Position numbers and translations under genes: made by a program. This document shows positions 1-9,097 of a DNA stretch of 37,628 nt, piece by piece (the stretch's first letter is position 1; each line of letters begins with the position of its first letter). The DNA comes from Fusobacteriota bacterium (GTDB lineage: Bacteria > Fusobacteriota > Fusobacteriia > Fusobacteriales > JAAYPW01). The notes beneath the pieces are model-generated. The model ran no database searches, had not been told where the DNA came from, and worked only from the letters and a program-made list of their open reading frames with translations. The DNA is taken from assembly GCA_012519615.1 (NCBI GenBank), contig JAAYPW010000097.1, forward strand, positions 1-37,628. The letters are read 5' to 3'.

Positions 1-1596
1 AGATATCTTTTAATATTAAGTAAAGATAATAAAGAAAAAATTAAAGTGGAAGCACAGCAATCAATATTTATTTTGTTAGAAAAAATAGATGTAAATGAAA
101 CAAATGACGATATTGAAAATGTATTGGAGTATTTAGAAGAAGAGTTAAGCCGAAATGATATTAAAAAAATATCTATTTTAATTAAAATGCTTTTAAAATT
201 TAAAGAGATTGGTGCAAGTAAAATTGTACAAGATGTTATCAATAAAAATAGCACAAGAGATATCTATTTTAAACTGCTAAACGAGATAAAAAATAACGAA
301 AAAATCTATATAATTATGGAAATGCTTAATTCAAAAATACCTGAAATAAAAGAGATGGGAATAAAACTATTAAAAAATTTTAAAGTTGAAAATGTTTTTT
401 TTAATGAAGTAGAAAAATCATTAGGTAAATATATTGTAGAAAATAAAAATTTTTTTCATCAAAAAGAAAAAAATGCAATTATATCATTTATCATAAGTAA
501 TAATTTATTGGAAAAAAACATAGAAAAATTAAATTCCGATATTTCAATTGAAAGAAAGTATGCTGTAGAAATTATTGGTATGATTGAAGAAGCTAAAATT
601 TATAAATTAATAATAAATATGAGAAAAGATCCAGATATATCAGTAAGGTTAAGCGTTATAGAAGTTTTAGCTTCAAAATCTAACGAAAACTTTTTAAATG
701 TTTATGAAGAGATGCTAGACGATCCAGATGAAAATATTCAAAAAAAAGCACTAGAATCAATATCAAATATAGATACAGAAGAGGCAAATTTGGTTTTGCA
801 TAATGCGATGACTCATACAAATATCAACATTAGAAATCAAGTTTCGATGCTTTTAGCAAGAGATACAATATCAAAGTATATATCTTCATTTGATAAATTA
901 GATGTGAAAAACAAGAAAAAAATTGCATTAGTTTTAGAAAAAATGGATGGGGATATTGAAAGCTTATTTTTAAAAAAAATGAAAAGTATCGATGCAAATG
1001 AAAGAAAAAAAATAATAGAGATTATTGAATATGTGGAAAATCAATCTAAATATAAAGAAGCAATATTAGTTGCAATGAAAGATCCTGAATCCACAATAAG
1101 GGCTAAAATTGCTAATATTCTAAAAAATATTAAAGATAAAGATGTTTTATTAGGAATGCTTAAACTATTAAATGATCCAGATAAAAGAGTAAGAGCAAAC
1201 ATAATTGAAACTTTTGGTAAAATTAATAATAAAACAGCAATAAAATTAATAATTCCTTATTTAGAAGATATGGATAATAGGGTAAAAGCTAATTCTATTA
1301 TAGGATTATATCATATGGGTTATATAGATGCTTTAAATAATTTAAATGAGATGCTATTTAGTGATTCAGAAAAAATGAGAGCAAGTGGAATATATATAAT
1401 AAGAGAGTTAAAATTATATGATAAAATACAGCTTGTAAGTAACATGACATCTGATAAATCAGAATTAGTTAAGGTGAATTTAATTAAATTATTTTATGAA
1501 GCAGGGGAAATTGCAAGGATAAAAGTTTTCTTAAAAGATATAAATGGAAAAGTTTTTGAAACAGCAAAAGAGTATCTAAATAAAGGTAGTGATTAA
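1..1596 (+). CDS. HEAT-repeat protein, 5' end outside window
   Basis: Probably a scaffold or adaptor protein built of HEAT / PBS-lyase-like helical repeats; no enzymatic motif is visible. Units of about 30 residues recur, for example DPDISVRLSVIEVLAS, DPDENIQKKALESISN, DPESTIRAKIANILKN and DPDKRVRANIIETFGK, each starting with a D-P/M-D-x-x-x-R/I turn followed by a helix. A GTG at 46 could be read as a start, but the same frame is open back to base 1, continues the helical pattern and has no ribosome binding site before 46. The real start therefore lies upstream of the window. No signal peptide or membrane segment is seen in the visible part. It ends one base before the next gene, so the two are probably co-transcribed. 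The partner of the repeats cannot be inferred from sequence. Confidence 0.85.
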   Translation, partial: RYLLILSKDNKEKIKVEAQQSIFILLEKIDVNETNDDIENVLEYLEEELSRNDIKKISILIKMLLKFKEIGASKIVQDVINKNSTRDIYFKLLNEIKNNEKIYIIMEMLNSKIPEIKEMGIKLLKNFKVENVFFNEVEKSLGKYIVENKNFFHQKEKNAIISFIISNNLLEKNIEKLNSDISIERKYAVEIIGMIEEAKIYKLIINMRKDPDISVRLSVIEVLASKSNENFLNVYEEMLDDPDENIQKKALESISNIDTEEANLVLHNAMTHTNINIRNQVSMLLARDTISKYISSFDKLDVKNKKKIALVLEKMDGDIESLFLKKMKSIDANERKKIIEIIEYVENQSKYKEAILVAMKDPESTIRAKIANILKNIKDKDVLLGMLKLLNDPDKRVRANIIETFGKINNKTAIKLIIPYLEDMDNRVKANSIIGLYHMGYIDALNNLNEMLFSDSEKMRASGIYIIRELKLYDKIQLVSNMTSDKSELVKVNLIKLFYEAGEIARIKVFLKDINGKVFETAKEYLNKGSD

Positions 1597-1597
1597 T

Positions 1598-2002
1598 ATG
1601 AGTTATACAATATACGATGTATTAGAAGGATTAACAAGAAAAAGTAATCCCAATGCAATATATCAAGTGATTTTATTAATAGTACTTGTTCTTCTTTTTA
1701 TATTAGCGTCAAATTATTATGCAAATAGACCAAAACTTTTAAAAAGAAAACAGGATGATGAGGTCTTTGATTATATTTTAAAATTAAAAAAAATTGATTC
1801 TGTAGAGTTACATTTAATAAAAACATTAATAAAAAGATATGATATTAAAGATAAGTACAACATACTTATAATGGAAGGAAAATTTCAAAAATACATAGAT
1901 ATGGAGATAATGAATATAGAACAGAGTATAATGCCCGAAAAGGAAAAAGAAACTATGATTGAAAGTTACAATAAATTGAAAAGAAAAATTTTTGACAATT
2001 AG
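1598..2002 (+). CDS. small single-pass membrane protein, unknown function
   Basis: A protein of 134 residues with one strong N-terminal transmembrane helix (about residues 24-40, rich in I, L and V) followed by a charged, mostly helical cytoplasmic domain. ATG 1598 is preferred over the in-frame GTG at 1589, because AAAGG at 1582-1586 sits 11 bases before the ATG and only 2 bases before the GTG. The layout of one membrane helix plus a short helical domain recalls the N-terminal part of some PilZ-type proteins, but no PilZ motif (RxxxR or D/NxSxxG) is present, so I do not assign a family. It directly follows the HEAT-repeat gene and precedes sepF. The sepF promoter overlaps its last codons. 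Confidence 0.75.
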   Translation: MSYTIYDVLEGLTRKSNPNAIYQVILLIVLVLLFILASNYYANRPKLLKRKQDDEVFDYILKLKKIDSVELHLIKTLIKRYDIKDKYNILIMEGKFQKYIDMEIMNIEQSIMPEKEKETMIESYNKLKRKIFDN

Positions 2003-2020
2003 CTATAACTATGATACATT
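1992..2020 (+). promoter_or_regulatory. candidate sigma-70 promoter for sepF
   Basis: TTGACA (1992-1997), a 17-base spacer and TACATT (2015-2020), with TG one base before the -10 box (extended -10). It overlaps the 3' end of the preceding gene and would start transcription about 40 bases before the sepF ATG. Confidence 0.6.
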
Positions 2021-2066
2021 AATATTATAGAAGGGAATGAAAAAATTGAAGAAAGGAGGGTTTAAA

Positions 2067-2537
2067 ATGAGTGCAATAGTAAATAAAATAGCGAATTTTA
2101 TAGGGTTTGATATGGAAGAGGATGTAGACTATATGGAAGTAAATGAGAAACAAGAAGAAAAAGTTGTTAAATTTAATGAATTGAGAAATAAAAAGAACCA
2201 ACAAAAAATTTACACTCAAGAAGTTTTTGAATACGTTTTACTACATTTAAAATCTTATGAAGATGTAACAAGAATAGCTGATGAAATAAAAGCTAATAAA
2301 ATGGTTACTTTTAATTTAGCTGGATTAGAATTTGAAACAGCAAGACGAGTTTTAGATTTTATAAGTGGTGTTGCGTACTATTCACAAGCTAATATTAGTA
2401 AAGTAAGTGATCATGCTTTTACAGCTGCACCAAAATATATTAAAATTAGTAATGAACTTCCTGTGAAAGAGTCTGGAAATGAAATTTTAGATAAAAAAAG
2501 AAATACTTCTGAAGAAGAGATAGTTAGAGGAAAATAA
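2067..2537 (+). CDS. sepF: cell division protein SepF
   Basis: SepF is a cytoplasmic FtsZ-binding protein that assembles into rings and anchors the Z-ring to the membrane. This 156-residue protein has the family layout: an N-terminal amphipathic segment (IVNKIANFIGF), an acidic linker (residues about 20-40), then the SepF/DUF552 core with YEDVTRIADEIKANKMVTFNL, the post-synaptic A-x-R-V-x-D-F-I-S-G-V helix and a final strand. A longer reading from 2037 exists, but the AGGAGG at 2054-2059 lies 7 bases before ATG 2067, which fixes the start. It has its own promoter and is followed at once by a strong terminator, so it can be expressed as a single gene. SepF is best known from Gram-positives and cyanobacteria, and this genome also carries LptFG and MinDE. 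Confidence 0.88.
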   Translation: MSAIVNKIANFIGFDMEEDVDYMEVNEKQEEKVVKFNELRNKKNQQKIYTQEVFEYVLLHLKSYEDVTRIADEIKANKMVTFNLAGLEFETARRVLDFISGVAYYSQANISKVSDHAFTAAPKYIKISNELPVKESGNEILDKKRNTSEEEIVRGK

Positions 2538-2584
2538 AAAATGTGTGATTCTATTTTTATAAATAGAATCGCACATTTTTTTTA
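2538..2584 (+). terminator. intrinsic terminator after sepF
   Basis: A 19-base stem (2538-2556 with 2561-2579, one G-U pair), loop TTAT and a long T run. It begins right after the sepF stop codon. Confidence 0.9.
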
Positions 2585-2702
2585 TTTTAAAATATATAAT
2601 TTCTACATAAAATATATATTAAATAAAAATAATTTATTGATAGAACATAAAAAAATAAGATACACTTACTTGTTATATATATAATTATAAAAAGGAGTGT
2701 AA

Positions 2703-2930
2703 ATGAAAACAGAAAATCGTTAGTATTACTTTAATTATTTTAAGTTTATTATTTATTTTTTCATGTAAAAAGCATAATAACTAAGAAAACTAAAATATAG
2801 TAATGGATATATATCGTATCTCAATAGAGTTAAATGATGGTAGAATAAAATAGGAGATGCAAAATAAAGAGAATTGAGAAAATTAAAAAAATAGATAGCA
2901 ATAATAGAAGATGGTAAAAGATAATAAAAA
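2703..2930 (+). pseudogene. decayed small lipoprotein gene
   Basis: GGAG at 2694-2697 precedes ATG 2703, but this frame stops after six codons. One frame over, from 2716, the sequence reads IVSITLIILSLLFIFSC followed by KKHNN and a stop at 2782. That is a lipoprotein signal peptide with lipobox F-S-C, so a one-base shift near 2710-2716 separates the start from the signal peptide. Further protein-like fragments follow in two frames, broken by stops: DIYRISIELNDGRIK from about 2806 and RELRKLKKIDSNNRRW from about 2868. A weak promoter (TTGATA 2637-2642, 18 bases, TACACT 2661-2666) precedes it. The family is not recognised. Decay is inferred from the shift plus several stops; a sequencing error alone would not explain all of them. 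Confidence 0.5.
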
Positions 2931-2940
2931 ATGAAAAACT

Positions 2941-3087
2941 ATGAAACTAACACATATACTATTAATAATACTTCTTCTAACTGGTTGTATATTTAGCAAA
3001 TTTGATGATATAAATAAAGAATACTTACACAGTAAAAGTAAATACTCCTTTATTAATACAAAAATACGAAAACCGGAAAAATATTAA
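2941..3087 (+). CDS. small putative lipoprotein, perhaps truncated
   Basis: ATG 2941 opens a 48-residue frame starting MKLTHILLIILLLTGC, a textbook lipoprotein signal peptide: a short basic start, a hydrophobic core and lipobox L-T-G-C with the lipidated cysteine at residue 16. The mature part would be only 33 residues and rich in lysine. There is no good ribosome binding site upstream. After the TAA at 3085 the same frame continues for another 28 codons to a TAA at 3172, exactly where a strong terminator begins. The ancestral gene may therefore have ended at 3174 and been cut short by a nonsense change. The family is not recognised. It may be a relative of the broken lipoprotein gene just upstream. 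Confidence 0.45.
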   Translation: MKLTHILLIILLLTGCIFSKFDDINKEYLHSKSKYSFINTKIRKPEKY

Positions 3088-3172
3088 CCTGGTTATAATT
3101 CGATATATCATGAAAATAATATAATAATTGCAGCAGAATTTAATTCTATATATAATCTTAGAATCACATCCT

Positions 3173-3209
3173 AAATCCTTCTTCTAATTTTTTAGGAGAA
3201 GGATTTTTT
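3173..3209 (+). terminator. intrinsic terminator
   Basis: A 15-base stem (3173-3187 with 3192-3206, one G-U pair), a 4-base loop and a T run to 3209. It starts within the second in-frame stop (3172-3174) of the lipoprotein frame. Confidence 0.88.
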
Positions 3210-3677
3210 ATTTAAGTTATGTTTTTTATTTTATAATTGTATCAATACATACGTTGGAAAGAATCTTACTCTTAAGTATTATTTCATAATTCTCTATAAA
3301 TTATATTTTACTACAAAAATCGAAGGTTTTCATATTTTTATTTCATTATGATTTTTATCCTATCATGTTATTAAAACAATCTCTTTTGTCAAAACAAGAA
3401 TAAACTGTTGCTTTAGTAACGAATAGGATTAAATGAGGTAAATTTGGACATATTTAATTAGTAGGAGTTATTATAGCTCTATAACTGGTGATAAATTTAC
3501 CATTAAATATTTTAAATAAAATAAATCTAATTCAGAAAACATGTATTAGATTTATACAAAAAATTATTTAATGTTAAGTATTACCAAAATAAATTATGTG
3601 TTATGCAATAAAAACAACGCTGTAGAAATAATATTTTAATATATATATGCCGTATTTGAATCAATATAAAAAAAAAG
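3210..3677 (+). other. gene-free interval before alaS
   Basis: About 470 bases with no convincing gene on either strand. Short protein-like scraps can be read, for example SYYSSITGDKFTIKYFK ending at a stop near 3524, but they have no start, no ribosome binding site and are broken by stops. This suggests decayed coding sequence like the lipoprotein remnants upstream. No RNA gene or riboswitch fold was recognised. Confidence 0.5.
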
Positions 3678-3706
3678 TTGACATTTTAAGTAAAATCCTA
3701 TATTAT
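3678..3706 (+). promoter_or_regulatory. sigma-70 promoter for alaS operon
   Basis: TTGACA (3678-3683), a 17-base spacer and TATTAT (3701-3706), close to consensus. Transcription would start near 3713, leaving a leader of about 30 bases. That is too short for a T-box. Confidence 0.8.
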
Positions 3707-3741
3707 ATAAAGGATAGAATATAATAAGAAAGGGGTAAAAA

Positions 3742-6342
3742 ATGCTTTCTGGAAACGAAATTAGAAAAAAATATTTAGAGTTTTTTAAAAACAAAAACCA
3801 TAAAATATATGAGAGTGCATCGCTAATTCCTGATGACCCTACAATGTTACTTACAATAGCAGGAATGGTTCCATTTAAACCATTTTTTATGGGCAAAAAA
3901 GAACCAATTTATAAAAGAGCTGCTTCAAGTCAAAAATGTATGAGAACAAACGACTTGGAAAATGTTGGGCGTACTGCAAGACATCATACTTTTTTTGAAA
4001 TGTTAGGAAACTTCTCATTTGGGGATTATTTTAAAGAAGAGGCTATAGAATGGGCCTGGGAATTTATTACTGTGGAATTAGGTTTACCTAAAGAGAAATT
4101 ATGGGTATCTGTATATAAAGAAGATGATGAAAGTGTAAAAATTTGGAACGAAAAAATAGGTGTTCCTTTGGAAAGAATAGTAAAACTAGGTGAAAAAGAT
4201 AACTTTTGGATGGCAGGTCCAACTGGTTCATGCGGTCCTTGTAGCGAAATTCATATAGATTTAGGAGAGGAATATTCTTGTAAGAAACCAACTTGTCAAT
4301 TAGGATGCGACTGTGATAGATATTTAGAAATATGGAACCTTGTGTTTACTGAGTATAATAAATTAGAAGATGGTACTTTAGAACCATTACCTAAAAAAAA
4401 TATAGATACAGGAATGGGATTAGAAAGAATTGCTGCAGTTATGCAAAAAGTAGGTAGCAATTTTGATACAGATTTATTACGCCCAATAGTAGAGGAAATA
4501 GGTAGAGTAACAGGACATAAATATAAAGAAGATGCAGATGTAGATTTCTCTTTAAGAGTAATTGCAGATCATATTAGAGCAATTACATTTATGGTAGGAG
4601 ATGGCGTATTACCTTCTAATGATGGACGTGGATATGTATTAAGAAGAATATTGCGTAGAGCCTCTAGACATGGGAAATTATTAAAATATAATGAACTTTT
4701 TTTATATAAACTTGTAGATAAAGTTGTAGAAATTATGGGAGAACATTATGTTGAGATAAAAGAAAAACAAGAACATATTAAAAAAGTTATATTACGTGAA
4801 GAGCAAAAATTTATAGAAACGCTTGATCAGGGAATTTCCATTGCAAATGAGGAGATTAAAAAAATAAAATCTGAAAATAAAAATAAGATGGATGCAGAAA
4901 TTGTATTTAAACTTTACGGTACGTACGGATTTCCTTATGAATTAACTGAAGAGATATGTAAAGAAAATGATATTTTAATCTCGTTTGATGAATTTCAAGA
5001 GAAACTTGAAGAGGAAAAAATAAGAGCGAGAAATTCACGTGAAGTAATAAAAGAAAAAGTCGAAGATAGCTTTATTGAAGATTTTTACAAAGAACACGGT
5101 GAAACAAAATTTGAGGGTTATGAAAAAGATAAAACAACAGGTAAAATCCTTTTTCTTGAAGAGGAATCAGAAAATAGATATGAAGTTATATTTGATAATA
5201 CAGTATTTTATGCAGAATCTGGTGGACAAATATATGATACTGGGATAATACATGGTGATTCATTTAAAGGGAATGTAGTGTCTGTGTATAAAAAAAGAGA
5301 TATATTTATCCATAAATTAGAACTTACATCTGGAATAATAGAAAAAGATATGGTAGTAAATTTAGAGATAGATTTGGATAGACGTAATAGTATAAAAAGA
5401 AATCATACAGCAACTCATTTATTGCATAAAGCACTTATAGAAGAAATAGGAAGTCATGTGCAACAAGCTGGTTCTATGGTTAATGAAGATCGTTTAAGAT
5501 TTGACTTCAGTCATTATGAAGGGATAAAACCATCTGAATTAGAGGAAATAGAAAAAAATGTAAATAAAAAAATATTTGAAAATATAGAATTAACAAAAAA
5601 TATTATGGATATTGAAACTGCAAAATCAAAAGGTGCTATGGCATTATTTGGTGATAAATATGGTGAAGTTGTTCGTGTTGTAGAAGTACCAGGATATTCA
5701 ATAGAGCTTTGTGGTGGAACACATGTAGATAGAACAGGAGAAATTGGACTATTTAAAATAATTACAGAAACAGGTATTGCAGCAGGGACAAGACGTATAG
5801 AAGCGATAACAGGATATAAAAGCTATGAATATGTAAATAGTATGTATAAAAACAATCAAAAAATAGCAGAATTATTAAAAACAGACATAGACAGTATTGT
5901 AGAAAAAAGTGAAAAAATCTCTGAAAATTTAAAGGAATTAAGTAAAGAAAATGAACAACTTAAAATGAAGTTAACAAATATAGAATCAGATAAATTTTTA
6001 TCAAAACCAGAAGTTGTTAATGGAGTTACTGTTATTGTTCAAGACTTTAAAGATAAAGATGCAAATTATTTAAGAACAATTGTAGATAAAGCTAAGGATA
6101 AATATGAATCTTGTATTGTAGCACTAGGTTCAGATAATGAAAATGCTTTATTTGTAGTGGGAGTATCTAAAGATCTTGTATCTAAAGGGATAAAAGCTGG
6201 AGATATTGTAAAAGAAGCTGCAACAATAGCTGGTGGAAATGGTGGTGGAAGACCAGATTTTGCACAAGCTGGTGGGAAACAAGGGAATAAAGTTATTGAA
6301 GCTTTAAATCATATTAAAAAATTAATTAACGGGAAAATATGA
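3742..6342 (+). CDS. alaS: alanine--tRNA ligase
   Basis: Charges tRNA-Ala with alanine in the cytoplasm and clears mischarged Ser/Gly-tRNA through its editing domain. The protein has 866 residues, normal for bacterial AlaS. The class II catalytic core is at the N-terminus, with TIAGMVPFKPFF and the HHTFFEMLGNFSFGDYF segment, and GMGLERI as motif 3. The editing domain carries the zinc-binding pair HTATH (residues 555-559) and CGGTH (657-661). A coiled-coil linker and the C-Ala domain with the GGGRPDFAQAGG signature end the protein. The start at ATG 3742 follows AAAGGGG at 3729-3735 and a near-consensus promoter. The gene heads an operon: ruvX begins in its last codon. Confidence 0.98.
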   Translation: MLSGNEIRKKYLEFFKNKNHKIYESASLIPDDPTMLLTIAGMVPFKPFFMGKKEPIYKRAASSQKCMRTNDLENVGRTARHHTFFEMLGNFSFGDYFKEEAIEWAWEFITVELGLPKEKLWVSVYKEDDESVKIWNEKIGVPLERIVKLGEKDNFWMAGPTGSCGPCSEIHIDLGEEYSCKKPTCQLGCDCDRYLEIWNLVFTEYNKLEDGTLEPLPKKNIDTGMGLERIAAVMQKVGSNFDTDLLRPIVEEIGRVTGHKYKEDADVDFSLRVIADHIRAITFMVGDGVLPSNDGRGYVLRRILRRASRHGKLLKYNELFLYKLVDKVVEIMGEHYVEIKEKQEHIKKVILREEQKFIETLDQGISIANEEIKKIKSENKNKMDAEIVFKLYGTYGFPYELTEEICKENDILISFDEFQEKLEEEKIRARNSREVIKEKVEDSFIEDFYKEHGETKFEGYEKDKTTGKILFLEEESENRYEVIFDNTVFYAESGGQIYDTGIIHGDSFKGNVVSVYKKRDIFIHKLELTSGIIEKDMVVNLEIDLDRRNSIKRNHTATHLLHKALIEEIGSHVQQAGSMVNEDRLRFDFSHYEGIKPSELEEIEKNVNKKIFENIELTKNIMDIETAKSKGAMALFGDKYGEVVRVVEVPGYSIELCGGTHVDRTGEIGLFKIITETGIAAGTRRIEAITGYKSYEYVNSMYKNNQKIAELLKTDIDSIVEKSEKISENLKELSKENEQLKMKLTNIESDKFLSKPEVVNGVTVIVQDFKDKDANYLRTIVDKAKDKYESCIVALGSDNENALFVVGVSKDLVSKGIKAGDIVKEAATIAGGNGGGRPDFAQAGGKQGNKVIEALNHIKKLINGKI

Positions 6343-6767
6343 GTAGAGTATTAGGACTTGATATAGGTGATGTTAGAATAGGTGTATCAATGTCAGATAA
6401 ACTAGGAATTATAGCATCTCCTTTGGAAGTTATAAATAGAAAAAAAATTAATTCAAAAGATAGGATAGCAGATATAGTAAAAGAAAATGATGTTGAAAAA
6501 ATTATCTATGGACTACCTATAAGCTTAGATGGAAGTGAAAAAATCCAAGCAAAAAAAGTAAAAAAATATATAAAAGAATTAAAAAAAATAATAAATATTG
6601 AGTATGAAGCAGTAGACGAAAGATATAGCACAGTGTCAGCTGATAATATGCTAAATACATTTACAAAGAAAGATGCTATGGAGAAAAGAAAAATCGTAGA
6701 TAAAGTTGCTGCAACTATTATACTACAGACATATTTAGATATGAATAATAAAAGGAGGTTACAATGA
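6339..6767 (+). CDS. ruvX: RuvX/YqgF family Holliday junction resolvase-like protein
   Basis: RNase H-fold protein of the YqgF family, implicated in pre-16S rRNA 5' processing and described as a putative Holliday junction resolvase. It has 142 residues, the usual size. Signatures are GLDIGDVRIGVSMSD at the N-terminus with the first catalytic aspartate D8, YGLP with the following SLDGSE, and DERYST, which supplies the second acidic site. The ATG overlaps the alaS stop by four bases (ATGA) and the ribosome binding site is weak, so translation is probably coupled to alaS. The alaS-ruvX order is common in Firmicutes and Fusobacteria. Confidence 0.93.
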   Translation: MSRVLGLDIGDVRIGVSMSDKLGIIASPLEVINRKKINSKDRIADIVKENDVEKIIYGLPISLDGSEKIQAKKVKKYIKELKKIINIEYEAVDERYSTVSADNMLNTFTKKDAMEKRKIVDKVAATIILQTYLDMNNKRRLQ

Positions 6768-8035
6768 AAAAAGGTAGTGGAAAATTAATACTAGTTATTT
6801 TAGTGTTATTATTTTCAGCAGGTTTTGTATTTTTAAACAACGTTGATTTTCAAGTACTAAAAAATGAGATGAGATTTACAAGAATTAAAGGAAAAGATAT
6901 GATTAGACAAGGTTTAGACTTAAAAGGTGGGGTATACGCCATATTTGAAGCAAAACCAACAGCAGATGTAAAAGAGATAACACCAGAAGCGATGGAAAGA
7001 TTAATTGAAGTAATGGATAGAAGAGTAAACGGACTTGGAGTATCTGAGGCAAATGTTCAAAAAATAGGAGAAAATAGAATTGTTATAGAATTACCAGGGT
7101 ATGATAATCCTGAAGAAGCCTTAGAATTAATAGGTAAAACAGCATTACTAGAATTTAAATTAAAAAAACCAGATGGTTCTTTAGGTGAAACAGAATTCAC
7201 AGGAAGTCTATTAACAAGAGCAGAGGTATCTTATGATATGGGTTCACCTGTAATAAGTTTTTCTCTTAATCAAGAGGGAGCTGAAAAATTTGCAGAGTTA
7301 ACAAGAAAAAATATTGGGAAAAAATTAGCAATTGTATTAGATGGTGTTGAACAGATGGCACCTCAAATAAATTCTGCAATTACAGGTGGTTCTGGTACAA
7401 TTAGTGGAAGTTACACGTATAAAGAAGCACAAAGTGTAGCGAGTCTTCTAAATGCAGGGGCATTACCTATAAACGTAGAGGTTATAGAAACAAGAGTAGT
7501 GGGAGCTACATTAGGACAAGACTCTATTGATAAAAGCTTAAAAGCTGGATATATTTCTATAGTGTTAGTAATGATCTTTATGGTTATAGCGTATAGAATG
7601 GCTGGCTTTGTTGCAAACCTTGCACTTATATGTTTCGGATTAGTAACATTTGGATTACTTAATTTTTTCGATGCTACACTTACTTTACCAGGGATAGCTG
7701 GGTTTATATTATCAGTGGGAATGGCTGTTGATGCAAATGTAATTATATTTGAAAGAATAAGAGAAGAATTAAAAGATGGAGTTGGAGTTACAAAAGCTGT
7801 AGATTTAGGATTTGAAAGAGCTATGAGTGCTATTATGGATTCGAACGTAACTACCTTATTAATAATGTTAGTGCTATTTGTATTAGGAACAGGACCAGTA
7901 AAAGGATTTGCTGTAATATTGACAATAGGGGTAATTGCAAGTTTATTTACTGCTGTGTTAGTTACAAAAATGATACTAAAAAGATTCTTATCAATGTTTA
8001 ATAATAAAAACATAAGCTTATTTTTTAGAGTGTAA
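6764..8035 (+). CDS. secD: protein translocase subunit SecD
   Basis: SecD works with SecF as a proton-driven RND-type chaperone that pulls exported proteins through SecYEG. The protein has 423 residues: one N-terminal membrane helix (about residues 7-25), the D1 signature GLDLKGG, a periplasmic P1 domain with a short form typical of Firmicutes and Fusobacteria, then five membrane helices. The GMAVDANVIIFERIREE segment carries the conserved D and R residues of the family. ATG 6764 overlaps the ruvX stop, and AGGAGG at 6754-6759 precedes it. SecF follows after 15 bases as a separate gene. No yajC is seen nearby. Confidence 0.97.
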   Translation: MKKGSGKLILVILVLLFSAGFVFLNNVDFQVLKNEMRFTRIKGKDMIRQGLDLKGGVYAIFEAKPTADVKEITPEAMERLIEVMDRRVNGLGVSEANVQKIGENRIVIELPGYDNPEEALELIGKTALLEFKLKKPDGSLGETEFTGSLLTRAEVSYDMGSPVISFSLNQEGAEKFAELTRKNIGKKLAIVLDGVEQMAPQINSAITGGSGTISGSYTYKEAQSVASLLNAGALPINVEVIETRVVGATLGQDSIDKSLKAGYISIVLVMIFMVIAYRMAGFVANLALICFGLVTFGLLNFFDATLTLPGIAGFILSVGMAVDANVIIFERIREELKDGVGVTKAVDLGFERAMSAIMDSNVTTLLIMLVLFVLGTGPVKGFAVILTIGVIASLFTAVLVTKMILKRFLSMFNNKNISLFFRV

Positions 8036-8050
8036 AAGGGAGGAATAAAA

Positions 8051-8968
8051 TTGAAATTAAATATAATAAAAAATATTCCGATTTCGTTAAGTATATCAGC
8101 GATTCTTGTAATTATATCACTTGCGTTGATATTTGGAAAAGGATTTAACTACGGTATAGATTTTGCCGGTGGGAATATGTTTCAAATAGAATTTAAATTA
8201 GAAAAAGCAGAAGAATTTAGAATAGAAGATTTAAATGTTGCGTTAGATATAATTGCAAAAGATATACCTCAATTAGAAGATACAAAAAGAAAAGTACAGG
8301 TTGAGGAGGGAAAAGCAGTTGTTATAATAAGAACAACTGAGATGAGCGATGAAGAGCAAAAAAGTTTCTTAACTTCTTTAAGTAGTGAATATAATGAATT
8401 TGAAATTCTATCTTCTGAAAAAGTAGGAGCAAGTATAGGGAAAGAGTTAAAAACAAAATCGCTATGGTCACTAGTATTTGGTTGTATTATAATATTAGTG
8501 TATATAAGAATTAGATTTTCAAACTTATCTTTCGGTATCTCATCAGTTATAGCTCTTACACATGACATTATTATATCAGCAGGGGTAATTGCGTTTTTAG
8601 GTTATGAAATTGACACTCCGTTTATAGCGGCAATTCTTACCATTCTAGGATACTCTATTAATGCAACAATAGTTATATTTGATAGAGTAAGAGAAAATAC
8701 TAGAAAATTAACGGCTAGTACATTTGGAGAGATAATGGATATTAGCGTTAATCAAACACTAACAAGATCAATCAATACTTCATTAACGACGTTTTTAGCA
8801 ATATTAGCTTTACTTTTATTCGGTGGAGCTACATTAAGAACATTTGTAACTACATTAGCTGTAGGTGTTGTAATAGGTACATTTTCATCAATCTTTTTAG
8901 CAAGTTCACTTGCATATTTATTAGAAGTTAGAAAAATAAATAAAAAGAAAGCTGAAATAGAAGGATAA
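8051..8968 (+). CDS. secF: protein translocase subunit SecF
   Basis: Partner of SecD in the inner membrane, 305 residues with six predicted membrane helices. The N-terminal signature GIDFAGGNMFQIEF follows the first helix, and GYSINATIVIFDRVREN carries the conserved family aspartate and arginine in the fourth helix. The start is TTG 8051, preceded by GGGAGG at 8038-8043. No ATG in frame fits, because the first membrane helix begins only a few residues after the TTG. It closes the alaS-ruvX-secD-secF run; the stop codon overlaps an AT-rich inverted repeat. Confidence 0.97.
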   Translation: MKLNIIKNIPISLSISAILVIISLALIFGKGFNYGIDFAGGNMFQIEFKLEKAEEFRIEDLNVALDIIAKDIPQLEDTKRKVQVEEGKAVVIIRTTEMSDEEQKSFLTSLSSEYNEFEILSSEKVGASIGKELKTKSLWSLVFGCIIILVYIRIRFSNLSFGISSVIALTHDIIISAGVIAFLGYEIDTPFIAAILTILGYSINATIVIFDRVRENTRKLTASTFGEIMDISVNQTLTRSINTSLTTFLAILALLLFGGATLRTFVTTLAVGVVIGTFSSIFLASSLAYLLEVRKINKKKAEIEG

Positions 8969-8998
8969 TATTAAGTAGAAAAATATAACTTAATATTA
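8966..8998 (+). repeat. perfect 11-base inverted repeat after secF
   Basis: TAATATTAAGT (8966-8976) and ACTTAATATTA (8988-8998) with an 11-base loop, overlapping the secF stop codon. No T run follows, so it is at best a weak terminator, or a stabilising 3' hairpin. Confidence 0.5.
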
Positions 8999-9023
8999 CC
9001 ATAAAAATAAATTAACATATAAT
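8996..9023 (+). promoter_or_regulatory. weak candidate promoter for winged-helix gene
   Basis: TTACCA (8996-9001), a 16-base spacer and TATAAT (9018-9023). The -10 is perfect and the -35 is poor. In such AT-rich sequence a chance match is possible. Confidence 0.35.
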
Positions 9024-9097
9024 AATAGATTATTATTTATCCTTATTATTAGATAATGTAAATAATAAAATAAGATTATATTAAGGGGTGAGTGCTA

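Noticed and set aside
3710-3741. A T-box or other riboswitch ahead of alaS
   Set aside because: The promoter leaves a leader of only about 30 bases, and no T-box sequence or terminator stem is present.
7411-8013. A 200-codon reverse-strand open frame opposite secD
   Set aside because: It mirrors secD codons and has no ribosome binding site. secD has clear family motifs and fills the same bases. Other reverse-strand frames in the window are shadows of the same kind.
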